Assembly (NCBI GenBank): GCA_026984935.1
Contig: JALSRD010000073.1
Location: 68,313-132,312, forward strand
Source: Desulfobacterales bacterium
Lineage (GTDB): Bacteria; Desulfobacterota; Desulfobacteria; Desulfobacterales; JALSRD01
Direction: 5' to 3'
Length of the DNA stretch: 64,000 nucleotides
Part shown: positions 9,360-19,111 of the stretch, piece by piece
How positions within the stretch are numbered: position 1 is the first letter of the stretch
Layout: each line of letters begins with the position of its first letter
Translations under genes and position numbers: made by a program
The notes under the pieces: model-generated
Seen by the model: the letters and a program-made list of their open reading frames with translations, nothing else
Told to the model about the DNA's origin: nothing
The model's database searches: none

Positions 9360-9961
9360 GGCTGAGGTCTCTTGCCGTTGGCTGAAAACCAGTTGACTTC
9401 CAGGCAGCGCCTTAAAAGCAGCCGCGCGCGGTGAAGTATAACCCAGCTGTTAGTCGCGCTGATATCTAAAAGCTTACAGATTTCCCGGGTATCCAGGCCG
9501 TCGATTTCACGCATGATAAACGCCTTGGCGCCACGCTCGGGAATGTCGGCCAGGCAGGCAAAGAGTGTCTCCATGAACTCCTTTTGTTCGAACAAATGCT
9601 GAGGGTCCGCCCGCCAGCGGCCCGGTTTCAGAAGCCAGGCGCCCTTTTTGTCGAACATTTCCTGTGCCTGGGCAAGGCCTGCATCCACGTCCTGCAAGGG
9701 CTCTTCGCGGTATTTTCTGCGCAGATGATCGATGATTTTGTGCTTGAGGATTCCGGTCAGCCAGGTTTTCAGCGCCGAGCGGCCCCTGAAATTTGCGAAG
9801 GCCTTCAGTGCCGCCAGCAGGGTTTCCTGAACCAGGTCCTCGGCTGCGGACGGATTCCGGACCCTGGCCAGAGCGTAGCCGTAAAGATAGTCTCCGTAGC
9901 GCGCAACCCAGGTTTCGGGCGGGTCGGCGGCAACTTGTGGATTGGATGGCGTTGAGTGCAT
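9356..9961 (-). CDS. RNA polymerase sigma-70 family (ECF-type) sigma factor
   Basis: Region 2 YGYALARVRNPSAAEDLVQETLLAALKAFANFRGRSALKTWLTGILKHKIIDHLRR; region 4-like helix-turn-helix LDTREICKLLDISATNSWVILHRARLLLRRCLE. Confidence 0.92.
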   Translation of the reverse strand: MHSTPSNPQVAADPPETWVARYGDYLYGYALARVRNPSAAEDLVQETLLAALKAFANFRGRSALKTWLTGILKHKIIDHLRRKYREEPLQDVDAGLAQAQEMFDKKGAWLLKPGRWRADPQHLFEQKEFMETLFACLADIPERGAKAFIMREIDGLDTREICKLLDISATNSWVILHRARLLLRRCLEVNWFSANGKRPQP

Positions 9962-10082
9962 TTCCCCTTTCCGGACACCGTCAGTACATGCGGTCGCCGG
10001 TGCCGGGCTTTACTTCTGGAAAATGAATGGTATACTTTAATAAATGCCGTCACCCTAACCAAACTGTTCCTGAAGTGTCAAG

Positions 10083-11054
10083 TTGGAAAAAACACAGCGG
10101 CTGAGTATGGATAGGCATACGTCCCGACAGAAAATCGTGCTTTCAGCCTCACGCCGGACCGATATCCCGGCTTTTTACATGCCGTGGTTCATGTCGCAGA
10201 TCGCAGCCGGGCGTTTTGCGCGCATCAACCCATACAATCGTCGGGTATCGTACGTTGCGGCCGACGCGGCCCGGGTGCACTGTATCGTTTTCTGGTCCAA
10301 GAACTACGCACCGCTGATCAACGGCGCCTATGATCGCAAACTCGAAGATGCCGGCTACCGGCTTTTCTTCAATTTCACTGTCAATTCGCACAACCACTAC
10401 CTCGAACCGCGGGTACCGGCGCTGTCAAAACGACTGCACCAGCTCGGGCAGCTCTGCCGCCGGCATGATCCCCGAGCCGTGGTCTGGCGTTTCGATCCGC
10501 TGTGTTTCTATCGCCTGCCCGACGGGCGGCGCGGCGACAATTTGGCCGATTTTTTCCGGATTGCGGAAAGAGCGGCGGCGTGCGGTGTGCGGCGCTGCAT
10601 CACGAGCTTCGTAGATGACTACGCCAAAATTAAAAAACGGCTGGCACTCCGTGGCGATGGGGACTTCATCGAACCGTCGACAGCGGAAAAGGTGGATATC
10701 CTGCTGCAAATGGCGCATGTCCTGGAAACCCACCGTATGGCGCTTTATACCTGCTGCGAACAGCAGGTACTGGCGGCCCTGCCGCCGGATGCGCCCATCC
10801 GGGCGGCAGCCTGCATTCCCGGCGAGCTGTTGGTGGAGCTTTTCGGCGGCGGGATGGCTGTAAAACGGGATGCCGGCCAGCGCATCGCCCTGGGCTGTGG
10901 CTGCCAGGCGTCGGTGGACGTCGGTTCCTATGCGCTGCACCCCTGTTTCCACGACTGCCTGTTCTGCTACGCCAACCCCGTGTCCGACGTCCGGCGGGCG
11001 GCCGCCGGCAGGGGAGGGGGCCGGAAACATCGGACCCGTAGCGCAACCGGGTGA
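10083..11054 (+). CDS. DUF1848-type protein with C-terminal Cys cluster
   Basis: SASRRTDIPAFYMPWFMSQIAAGRFARINPYNRR...VFWSKNYAPLI, and C-terminal CGCQASVDVGSYALHPCFHDCLFCYANP. Start may be 10083 (TTG) or 10107 (ATG). Confidence 0.85.
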   Translation: MEKTQRLSMDRHTSRQKIVLSASRRTDIPAFYMPWFMSQIAAGRFARINPYNRRVSYVAADAARVHCIVFWSKNYAPLINGAYDRKLEDAGYRLFFNFTVNSHNHYLEPRVPALSKRLHQLGQLCRRHDPRAVVWRFDPLCFYRLPDGRRGDNLADFFRIAERAAACGVRRCITSFVDDYAKIKKRLALRGDGDFIEPSTAEKVDILLQMAHVLETHRMALYTCCEQQVLAALPPDAPIRAAACIPGELLVELFGGGMAVKRDAGQRIALGCGCQASVDVGSYALHPCFHDCLFCYANPVSDVRRAAAGRGGGRKHRTRSATG

Positions 11055-11065
11055 CAGGGGGGGAT

Positions 11066-12046
11066 ATGAGAATCGGCCGGCTGACCCTTGAGAATCCGAC
11101 CATCATGGCGCCGCTGGCGGGCATCACCGATCTGCCCTGGCGACTGATGGCCAGAGCCGGCGGCTGCGCACTGGTCTGCTCCGAGATGATCAGCGCCAAC
11201 GGGCTTTGTCATGCATCGCGCAAGACGCTGAAGATGCTCGACAGCCGGGCGGCCGAAAAGCCGCTTTCGGTGCAGCTTTTCGGCAGTGATGCGGCGATAG
11301 TGGCCGATGCGGCGCGCATGGTGGAAGATGCCGGCGCCGACCTGGTGGATATCAACTTCGGCTGTGCCGTAAAAAAGATTCTAAAGACCGGGTCGGGGGC
11401 AGCGCTCATGCGGGAGCCCGGCCGTGCCGCTGCACTGCTGACCGCCGTGCGCCGGGCGGTGCGCTTGCCGCTGACCATCAAGATGCGTTCGGGCTGGGAT
11501 GCCGGCGGTGCTCAGGCGCTCGAGATCGCGCGCATCGCCGAAGACTGCGGTGTCGATGCCGTTTGCGTGCACCCGCGCAGTGCCTCCCAGGGGTTCAGGG
11601 GGCGGGCCGACTGGTCCGTTATCCGTCGCGTGAAAGACGCGCTTGCGGTGCCGGTGATCGGCAACGGGGATATCGTGCGGCCGGCGGACGCTCTCCGGAT
11701 GCTGCGCGACACCGGCTGTGACGCCGTGATGATCGGCCGCGCTGCCGTCGGCAATCCCTGGATTTTTTCCCAGGTGCTGGCCTGCCTGAAGGGTGCGCCG
11801 GTCGAAGCCGTGGACCTGAAGAGGCGCATCGCCGGCATGCGGGCCTACGTCGAAGCCTGCATCGCCTATTACGGCGAGCGGCATGCCTGCCGGATGCTGC
11901 GCAGCCGCCTGGGGTGGTTCGTCAAAGGCCTGCCGCATGCCGCCCGGTTCCGGGAGTCGATCAAACATCTGGATTCGGGCCAGGAAGCCCTGCAGCGGAT
12001 TTTCGGCTACGGCAAACAGCTGCGCCGGATCGAAGCACAGAACTGA
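11066..12046 (+). CDS. tRNA-dihydrouridine synthase
   Basis: MAPLAGITDLPWRLMARAGGCALVCSEMISANG, DLVDINFGCAVKKILKTGSGAALM, MKMRSGWDAGG-like and VIGNGDIVRPADALRML motifs of the Dus family. Confidence 0.94.
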   Translation: MRIGRLTLENPTIMAPLAGITDLPWRLMARAGGCALVCSEMISANGLCHASRKTLKMLDSRAAEKPLSVQLFGSDAAIVADAARMVEDAGADLVDINFGCAVKKILKTGSGAALMREPGRAAALLTAVRRAVRLPLTIKMRSGWDAGGAQALEIARIAEDCGVDAVCVHPRSASQGFRGRADWSVIRRVKDALAVPVIGNGDIVRPADALRMLRDTGCDAVMIGRAAVGNPWIFSQVLACLKGAPVEAVDLKRRIAGMRAYVEACIAYYGERHACRMLRSRLGWFVKGLPHAARFRESIKHLDSGQEALQRIFGYGKQLRRIEAQN

Positions 12047-12053
12047 AAGCGGT

Positions 12054-13016
12054 TTACGACGGCAGGACGACCGTGTCACCGACGCTGACCGACTTGCCGG
12101 AAATCAGAACGGCTGCGGCCGTGTCTTGGGATACAGATGTGACTTTGATGTCCGCCACCTTTTCGCCGCGTTCGAGAAACCTGAGGCCGTTGACGCCTTT
12201 GATGAGTTTTCCCGGTGCGTAGACCTCAAATACCCTACCTGGCTTCAGGCCGCTGCGGCTTCCGGCGGACAGGGTGATATCCGTGCCGTTCACTGTGCTG
12301 ACATAGCATTTCCACTGGCTGGCGGACAGCGTCTCGCATAGCCGGTCGCCGAAGTCTTCAGCGGTTTTGCGGATCAATCCGGCCAGCACGGCCAGTCCGG
12401 CTTTATTCTTCTGGCGGATGGCGTCGAAATCTTCGTCATCCACATCGAAGCTCCGTACCTCGCTGCGATCCATGAGTTTGGTACCGGTTTCGGTGTCGTA
12501 GACCGCCATGGCCAGCGAGATGTTGACCTGGGGGATGGTGTTCTTGAACCACAGGAATCCCTTTTGCCGGTGGTCGCCGCTGATGTTGAACAGCCTTCCG
12601 GTGACAATGGCGTACACCCCCTGCTGGCGGCCGGATTTTGCCAGGGCGAAGTCGTCGATGCGGCCGGATGCCAGTTTGGGCGGATTGAAAAGGAAATTGG
12701 GGAAAACAGGATTTTCGGGCGTCATCATCCATGTGTTGCGGCACTTTTGGGAATAGCGGTCGGCAACCTGTTTCTGAAAAATGGCCGCCATCCCCTTGTC
12801 CCTGACGAAACTGGTATCTTCAAAACGCGCGAAGGCAATGTAGGGCTTCAGCCCGCTGTGGGGCGCATGGATCTTGTGGATCACCTCCTTGGAAAGCTCG
12901 CCGACCTTCGAAATGGAGGCGCAGCCTGCAATCAGAAGGATCAGTGCAAGGCTGACGGCCAGACGTCCCGCTCCGGTAAGCCGCAGTTTTCCCTGCGGTA
13001 TGGCAGAAGGTTTCAT
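12054..13016 (-). CDS. predicted lipoprotein with a C-terminal FlgT-like segment
   Basis: Lipobox LLIAGC after an N-terminal hydrophobic segment; C-terminal LSAGSRSGLKPGRVFEVYAPG...RGEKVADIKVTSVSQDTAAAVLISG resembles the FlgT C-terminal domain. Confidence 0.65.
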   Translation of the reverse strand: MKPSAIPQGKLRLTGAGRLAVSLALILLIAGCASISKVGELSKEVIHKIHAPHSGLKPYIAFARFEDTSFVRDKGMAAIFQKQVADRYSQKCRNTWMMTPENPVFPNFLFNPPKLASGRIDDFALAKSGRQQGVYAIVTGRLFNISGDHRQKGFLWFKNTIPQVNISLAMAVYDTETGTKLMDRSEVRSFDVDDEDFDAIRQKNKAGLAVLAGLIRKTAEDFGDRLCETLSASQWKCYVSTVNGTDITLSAGSRSGLKPGRVFEVYAPGKLIKGVNGLRFLERGEKVADIKVTSVSQDTAAAVLISGKSVSVGDTVVLPS

Positions 13017-13411
13017 TTTGAAGTATATTCCGCTGTGATTTCAGAGGTGAGCCCGCCGCGGGCGGTGAATTCAGCTTTGACCTGCATGAATTTGGGCTGC
13101 AGCACGGCGGCCAGGTCATCCATAATGCGGTTTGCGAGGTGCTCGTAAAAGATGCCTACACTGCGGTACTGCAGCAGGTAGTACTTCAGCGATTTCAGCT
13201 CGATGATCCGTTGACCCGGCCGGTAGGTGACGGTGATGCAGCCGAAATCCGGCAGTCCCGTAATGGGACAGACCGAAGTGTATTCCGGATGCCGGATAAC
13301 GATTTCGATGTCCCTTCTGCCGGCGTACTCATAGGGCAGCGCCGAAAGCACATCCCGGCGGATGATTTCCGGGCTTTCGATGGCAATGCCGCCGTCTTCG
13401 GTTACGGTCAT
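13013..13411 (-). CDS. queF: NADPH-dependent 7-cyano-7-deazaguanine reductase QueF
   Basis: EYTSVCPITGLPDFGCITVTYRPGQRIIELKSLKYYLLQYRSVGIFYEHLANRIMDDL is the QueF signature. Confidence 0.95.
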   Translation of the reverse strand: MTVTEDGGIAIESPEIIRRDVLSALPYEYAGRRDIEIVIRHPEYTSVCPITGLPDFGCITVTYRPGQRIIELKSLKYYLLQYRSVGIFYEHLANRIMDDLAAVLQPKFMQVKAEFTARGGLTSEITAEYTSK

Positions 13412-13617
13412 GGGTTTCAGCTCCTGCCTGCAGATTCATTTTAAGTTTGATTGAGCGTTATTGCACTCAGCCATTCGATATTGTAAGTGCCATTCATAGA
13501 AAATAATCAAACAGCTGTCAAATGAACTGTTGTTTCGCCTGCCGGCCGATGCATACCGGGAGCGCCCCTCACGGCGGGTGTGCCGATGACCGGCAGGTTG
13601 TAAAAAGGAGGTTACCG

Positions 13618-13782
13618 ATGGCGTCCATGCAGGAGCAGGTTTTGCGGGTCAGCAAGGAAATCGTGGTTAAATTCATCGAAATGGGCCGGGTGTCGCCAGC
13701 CGGCTTTGCCGAGGTGTTCAGCAATGTTTACACGTCGGTGGACCAGACCGTCAGGAAGAACATGCCGCCGGCCGACAGCTGA
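13618..13782 (+). CDS. short conserved-looking protein of unknown function (54 aa)
   Basis: MASMQEQVLRVSKEIVVKFIEMGRVSPAGFAEVFSNVYTSVDQTVRKNMPPADS; ATG at 13618 preceded by a strong AAAAAGGAGG Shine-Dalgarno. Confidence 0.7.
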   Translation: MASMQEQVLRVSKEIVVKFIEMGRVSPAGFAEVFSNVYTSVDQTVRKNMPPADS

Positions 13783-13995
13783 AAGCGTGCGCTGCCGCGG
13801 GAAAGCCCGGACATCCGTCCGCATGTTCCCGGAAAATTCCGGCGTGCAGACGTACGATGCCTTTGGGCTGCACCCCGGACCGGAGCGTGGCGCTTCGCCG
13901 CAAGCACATGGTCATGCATGTCGAGCCCTGTCGGAGATTTTCAAGGAGCCGCAGGCCCTTTCCGTGGAGCCGGCCGGTGATCTTTTCAGGCCCTT

Positions 13996-15045
13996 TCAGG
14001 CATCGTCGCGTCTCTTTTTCCGGGTGGTTTGAGGCTGTACCAGCTCGTCTATGGACCATGCGTTCTGGCTTTCGAAGGCGTTGTCGCGCAGCTCACAGGC
14101 CGACCTCGCACAGGCCGGGCATTCGGGATCGATGCAAGGGTCCATGTGAATCAGGACGCTGGCGCGTCCGCCGTAGTGCCGGGCAATGACCGTCTCGATG
14201 ATGCGGGCCTGTCGGTGGGCGGTTTCCAGCGAAAGATCGCGCGGCAGAACCAGGTGAAAGTCGATGTGAATGCGGTCGCCGGTGCGAAAGGCCCGCAGTT
14301 GATGAATATCGATCCACAGTGGCCGGCGGTGTCTTTTTAAAAGTGAAGTGACTTCGCTTAAAAGTTCAGGGTCCGAGGTGTCCATGAGCCCGAGGAAAGA
14401 CCGTTTGACCAGGCAGATACCGGTTGTCATAATATACAGCCCGACGACGAAAGCAATCCCGCTGTCGATCCACATCCAGCCGGTCAGGCGGATGAGTAGC
14501 AGCCCGGCAACCACACCCGTTGACGTCAAGACATCCGTCAATACATGACGGCCGTCGGCGACCAGTGTGAGGGAGTGGCTCTTTTTGCCGGTGCGCACGA
14601 GCATCAGACCCAGGGCCAGGTTGACGACCGCCGTGGCGGCCAGCAGGAGGACGCCCAGATCCAGATGCGGCAGACCACGGCTCTGAGAGAGGTTCGTCCA
14701 GGCGGTTTTGAAAATTCCCAGTGCGGCCAGCACGATGAGTGCGCCCTCGAACCCCGCCGAAAAAAATTCAATCTTGCCGTGCCCATAAGGATGGCTGACA
14801 TCCGGCGGTTTGGCGGCCAGCAGAATGCTGCCCATGGCGAAAAGCCCGGCCACAACGTTGATGATCGATTCCAGGGCATCCGATAAAATGGCCGCTGAAC
14901 GCGTCAGGTGAAAGGCGTAGAACTTAAGGGCCATCAAAAGCGCACCGATGAGCACCGATGCGCTGATGGCGACCAGGCGGCGCCGGAGTACGCGGGCTGG
15001 GGCAACGGGTTCGAGGCTTGATTTTTCGGCACCGGAAGGCCTCAT
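13996..15045 (-). CDS. cation diffusion facilitator (CDF) family transporter
   Basis: SAAILSDALESIINVVAGLFA...HPYGHGKIEFFSAGFEGALI; DGRHVLTDVLTS metal site; C-terminal cytoplasmic domain. Confidence 0.93.
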   Translation of the reverse strand: MRPSGAEKSSLEPVAPARVLRRRLVAISASVLIGALLMALKFYAFHLTRSAAILSDALESIINVVAGLFAMGSILLAAKPPDVSHPYGHGKIEFFSAGFEGALIVLAALGIFKTAWTNLSQSRGLPHLDLGVLLLAATAVVNLALGLMLVRTGKKSHSLTLVADGRHVLTDVLTSTGVVAGLLLIRLTGWMWIDSGIAFVVGLYIMTTGICLVKRSFLGLMDTSDPELLSEVTSLLKRHRRPLWIDIHQLRAFRTGDRIHIDFHLVLPRDLSLETAHRQARIIETVIARHYGGRASVLIHMDPCIDPECPACARSACELRDNAFESQNAWSIDELVQPQTTRKKRRDDA

Positions 15046-15072
15046 ACGACCATTCCTCCTGTTCCGCGTTGG

Positions 15073-15609
15073 TTAAGGCCGGGCTTTTTGTATCCGGCGG
15101 CGCTGGCGCTCCAGCCGCCGGGTCCATGACGGCTGGCCCCGGAGATAGATTGCCGCCAGGCGGTTGAATTCACCGGCTTTGCGCCGGTCACCTTTCAGCA
15201 GCCAGGCATCGGCAAGATAATAGTAGTTGGCACCGTTTTGCGGCGATAGCGCCAGGGCCTGCTCCAGGATGCGGATGGCCGTCTCCGGCCGTTTGGCATT
15301 GAGTGCGGTGCGGGCCTGCTGCTGGAGTTCCAGGGCCGCCCGTGCCTGGGGGCTCGGCCGGGTTTCAGGCATCATGCCGGACGGCGAAGGGGGCGTGCCG
15401 ACCCTTTCCGTCAGGGGCGCGGATTCCTCGTTCGGCGTATGGCGGTGTACGGCGGCCGGGGCATCGAGCAGGCTGCGGCCGCAGCCTGTGCTCCACAGGA
15501 GCGCCAGTGCGGCTATCAGTTTCACCCAAAGGCGTCTGTTGCCCGCCGTCGCAGGACGGCTGGCGTTCAAGATGCGTCGATTCCCGAAAAATGCCCTTTC
15601 CGGCAGCAC
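15073..15609 (-). CDS. TPR-containing, probably exported protein downstream of PBP1B
   Basis: GTG at 15607-15609 next to the PBP1B stop at 15611; N-terminal WVKLIAALALLWSTGCGRS; tetratricopeptide ARTALNAKRPETAIRILEQALALSPQNGANYYYLADAWLLKGD. Confidence 0.65.
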   Translation of the reverse strand: MLPERAFFGNRRILNASRPATAGNRRLWVKLIAALALLWSTGCGRSLLDAPAAVHRHTPNEESAPLTERVGTPPSPSGMMPETRPSPQARAALELQQQARTALNAKRPETAIRILEQALALSPQNGANYYYLADAWLLKGDRRKAGEFNRLAAIYLRGQPSWTRRLERQRRRIQKARP

Positions 15610-15610
15610 G

Positions 15611-17905
15611 TTACTTTTTCTCCTCGCCAAAGAACCGCTTCCAATCGAGCAGCGGTGTCCGGGGCTGCGGCGCACCGTGTTCAAGAAAAACTTCCTGAAC
15701 CGGATGGGCACAGCCGATGATGTCCGGCAAAGGGCCGGATGGACAGACGGTGCGTTGGACAACGCCCGGCGGCTTGTGAAACCAGCGGTGCGACAGGTGC
15801 TGCGGGATGGCCTTGAAAAGTTCGACCCAGATGGGCATTGCGGCCGCAGCTCCGGTGGCCTGGATCGGATCGCCATTGTCGAATCCCACCCACACCAGCG
15901 CCAGCAGGTCCGGGGTGTAGCCGACGAACCAGGCATCGCGGAAGTCGTTGGTGGTGCCGGTCTTGGCTGCCACCGGGAAATCGATTCCCAGCCGGCTGAG
16001 TCCGCGGGCCGTGCCCTCGGTTGCCACGCTGCGCAGCAGCGAGTTCATCAGGTATGCTTTGGCCGGCGCGATTACGGGCGCCACCGTCATGTACCTGCGT
16101 TTTAGCACGTTTCCCTTCTCGTCCACAACCGCTTTGAGAGACAGCGGGAAGGGCTCGACGCCATTGGCGGCAAAGGTGCAGTACGCCCGGGCCAATTCCA
16201 GCGGCACGACCTCGAAGGCACCCAGCGCCAGGGAGGGATAGGGTTTCAGCGGTGTCGAGAACTTGAATTTTTCAGCCGTTGCCACGATCTGCGGTAGTCC
16301 GATCTGAAAGGCCAGATTGACAGTGGCGACATTCGCAGAGAGCGCCAGTGCCCTGCGCAATGTGAGCTGCTGCTGGTCCATGGGCCTGAAGTTTTTGGGC
16401 CTCCAGGGCTTGCCGCGAACCGTATACGTTCTGGGAATATTGGAGATCAGGCTGGCCGGCGTAAACCGGTCCAGTGCCGCCAGGTAGACGAAAGGTTTGA
16501 AAGTGCTGCCGGGTTGGCGCCGGGCCTGCGTAATGCGGTTGAACTGGCTGACGGCATAGCTGCGCCCGCCGACCATGGCGAGTATGGCACCGGTGCCGGG
16601 TTGCATGACCACCAGAGCGGCCTGCAGGCGGTGGTTTTTGCGGCGGTGCTTCAGCCGCGGATGCTGTTTTTCCAAAATGGCCAGACCGCGGGCCACCGCG
16701 TGCTCAGCCGCTGTCTGGACCTGGGTATCCAGGGTGGTGTAAATGGAAAGGCCCAGGCTGGCAAGCGCCTGGGGGGAGTAGAGGCGGGTCAGCTGGGAAG
16801 CCAGGTAGTCGATGAAATAAGGCGCTTTTTTCCCGTACGCCAGATAGCCCGAAGGTCTGACGGGCTGTGCGGCGGCGGTTTGGTATGCGGCATGGCTCAG
16901 CCAACCTTTTTTCAGCATGGCCTGGAGTACCCGATTGCGCCGCTCGCGGGCGCGGTGGGGATGAAGGTAGGGCGAATATGCGTTGGGCGCCCGAATCAAG
17001 CCGGCCAAAGTGGCGGCTTCGGCCAAAGAGAGCCGGGCGGCCGGTTTGCCGAAGTAGAATCTGGCGGCTTCCCCGATGCCGTTGATGGACACCGACCCCT
17101 TCTGACCGAAATAAATCTCGTTTAGATAAATCTCCAGGATTTCCCTTTTGCCGTACAGCTGCTCGATGATCAGCGCGATCAGAATTTCCTTCAGTTTGCG
17201 GGCCACGGTGCGTTCGGGGGTCAGAAAGTAGTTTTTAGCCAGCTGCTGGGTGATGGTCGAGCCGCCCTGGCGGATGGCGGCGTGGCGCAGGTCCGTGTAA
17301 AAGGCCCGCAGCATGCCCCTGAGGTCCACCCCGTGATGTTTGAAAAAACGGTTGTCCTCGGCCGCCAGCACGGCTCTGATGAGGTAGCCGGGCATGTGCT
17401 CGATGGCGATCAGTTCACGCTGTTCCCGGCGGGGGCCGAAAAAGCGCATGATCTCCTCGGGTTCGAGTTCCAGCAGTGCCAGCCTGCTGCCCTTGGCGGC
17501 GTTGCGGATGGTGTCGATGCGGTTGCCCCGCAGCCGGATCACCGCTATCAGTGCCGGCCGGTGGCTTGTCGGGGTTTTCAGGCTGTGCAGAAAAATCCGC
17601 AGCACGCTGCCATGCATCTGCAGCTGGCCCGGTTGTTGCGGATAGGTGTGTACACGATGGTAACCGAGCTGTTCGAGTTTTCGAAAAAACAGGCTGCGGT
17701 TGATGGTTTGGCCTGGATACAACAGCGTGGTGTCTGAAAAAACCCGTGAAGGGATGCGCCAGCGGCGGCCCGCGAAACGTTTTTCGATCTGCAGGGCCAA
17801 TCGGCCGCAGTAAATACCTCCGGCCACCAGAAATACGGCCATCAGCAGCAGAAGAGCCTTCAGGCGCCATTTTCGTCTGTGGGAGCGTTTCTTGTTGCGT
17901 TTCAT
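15611..17905 (-). CDS. mrcB: class A penicillin-binding protein 1B (transglycosylase/transpeptidase)
   Basis: UB2H-like N-terminal region; GT51 motifs EDNRFFKHHGVDLRGMLRA and GGSTITQQLAKNYFLTPERT; transpeptidase motifs RQPGSTFKPFVY, SANVATVNL, AAKTGTTNDFRDAWFVGY. Confidence 0.92.
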   Translation of the reverse strand: MKRNKKRSHRRKWRLKALLLLMAVFLVAGGIYCGRLALQIEKRFAGRRWRIPSRVFSDTTLLYPGQTINRSLFFRKLEQLGYHRVHTYPQQPGQLQMHGSVLRIFLHSLKTPTSHRPALIAVIRLRGNRIDTIRNAAKGSRLALLELEPEEIMRFFGPRREQRELIAIEHMPGYLIRAVLAAEDNRFFKHHGVDLRGMLRAFYTDLRHAAIRQGGSTITQQLAKNYFLTPERTVARKLKEILIALIIEQLYGKREILEIYLNEIYFGQKGSVSINGIGEAARFYFGKPAARLSLAEAATLAGLIRAPNAYSPYLHPHRARERRNRVLQAMLKKGWLSHAAYQTAAAQPVRPSGYLAYGKKAPYFIDYLASQLTRLYSPQALASLGLSIYTTLDTQVQTAAEHAVARGLAILEKQHPRLKHRRKNHRLQAALVVMQPGTGAILAMVGGRSYAVSQFNRITQARRQPGSTFKPFVYLAALDRFTPASLISNIPRTYTVRGKPWRPKNFRPMDQQQLTLRRALALSANVATVNLAFQIGLPQIVATAEKFKFSTPLKPYPSLALGAFEVVPLELARAYCTFAANGVEPFPLSLKAVVDEKGNVLKRRYMTVAPVIAPAKAYLMNSLLRSVATEGTARGLSRLGIDFPVAAKTGTTNDFRDAWFVGYTPDLLALVWVGFDNGDPIQATGAAAAMPIWVELFKAIPQHLSHRWFHKPPGVVQRTVCPSGPLPDIIGCAHPVQEVFLEHGAPQPRTPLLDWKRFFGEEKK

Positions 17906-18118
17906 GAAATAACTTTGCCGTGCATCAGAGGTTGACTTCTGCTGGTGTTGGATCTACAAATTCATTCAGACGGTACGTGTACGTAGGCTGATTCATGCCG
18001 CCATCGTACGGTAAAGTTCCATCAATAGCCGCCTGTGGGCAATGTAACCCAAAGCCGTCGCAGAGGCAATGATACCGTGATCTTTTCAGAGGCATTGCCG
18101 GCTGCCGGCGCGTGAGGC

Positions 18119-19021
18119 GTGGAAGCCGTGAAACGCAAGTCCGACACATACAAAGTGGGACGTAATGATCCCTGCCCTTGCGGCAGCGGGCTTAAATACA
18201 AGAAATGCTGCTACGGCAGCAAAGCGCCGGAAAAGGGCACCTTGGCTGAAATCTATATGAAAAAGTACAACATCCGCCTGAAACAGAAGAGGGATATCGC
18301 TGGCATCCGGCGCGCCGGACGGCTGGCCATTGAAACCCTTGATCTTGTCGAAGCACGCCTCGAACCGGGCATCACCACCGAAATGATCAACACCTGGGTG
18401 CATGAGTTTACCATCAAAAGCGGCGCAGTGCCGGCGCCATTGAACTACCGCGGTTTTCCCAAAAGTGTCTGTGTGTCGGTAAATGAGGTGATCTGCCACG
18501 GGATTCCCGGCGAGCGCGTGCTGGCGGCCGGTGACATTGTCAATGTGGATGTCACGCCCATTCTGGACGGTTATTACGCCGATGCCAACAAAACTTTTTT
18601 TGTCGGCGATCCCGGGCCGGATGCCCGCAAAATCGTAAATGTAGCACGCAACAGCCTCAAGGCCGGCATGGCCGCAGTACGGCCGGGCAGCACGGTGGGG
18701 GATATCGGCTGGGCCATCCAGTCGTATGCAGAGGGAAAGGGCTGTTCCGTGGTGCGGGAATTCGTGGGCCATGGCGTCGGCTTTGCGTTTCACGAGGCCC
18801 CGCAGATTTTTCACTACGGCCGCAAGGGAGAGGGCATCGCCCTGGTTCCGGGGATGGTTTTTACCATCGAACCCATGATTAACCTGGGCCGGCGGTACCT
18901 GACCGTGCTGGATGACAACTGGACGGCTGTCACGCGGGACGGTTCGCTGTCGGCGCAGTTCGAGCAGACCGTCTGGGTGACTGCAAACGGGGTTGAAAGC
19001 CTGACGCCCTTTGACCTGTAG
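18119..19021 (+). CDS. map: methionine aminopeptidase with N-terminal SEC-C zinc-binding motif
   Basis: [23 protein letters not shown] motif fused to a type I Map domain ([61 protein letters not shown]). Confidence 0.94.
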   Translation: MEAVKRKSDTYKVGRNDPCPCGSGLKYKKCCYGSKAPEKGTLAEIYMKKYNIRLKQKRDIAGIRRAGRLAIETLDLVEARLEPGITTEMINTWVHEFTIKSGAVPAPLNYRGFPKSVCVSVNEVICHGIPGERVLAAGDIVNVDVTPILDGYYADANKTFFVGDPGPDARKIVNVARNSLKAGMAAVRPGSTVGDIGWAIQSYAEGKGCSVVREFVGHGVGFAFHEAPQIFHYGRKGEGIALVPGMVFTIEPMINLGRRYLTVLDDNWTAVTRDGSLSAQFEQTVWVTANGVESLTPFDL

Positions 19022-19111
19022 CCCGGGGCACCATCTCCGCAGACGCCCGCGGTGCAGTGCTTTTCCGGCCATTTCCGCTGACATGCCGCAGATTCACTTT
19101 CAGGAGGAGCC

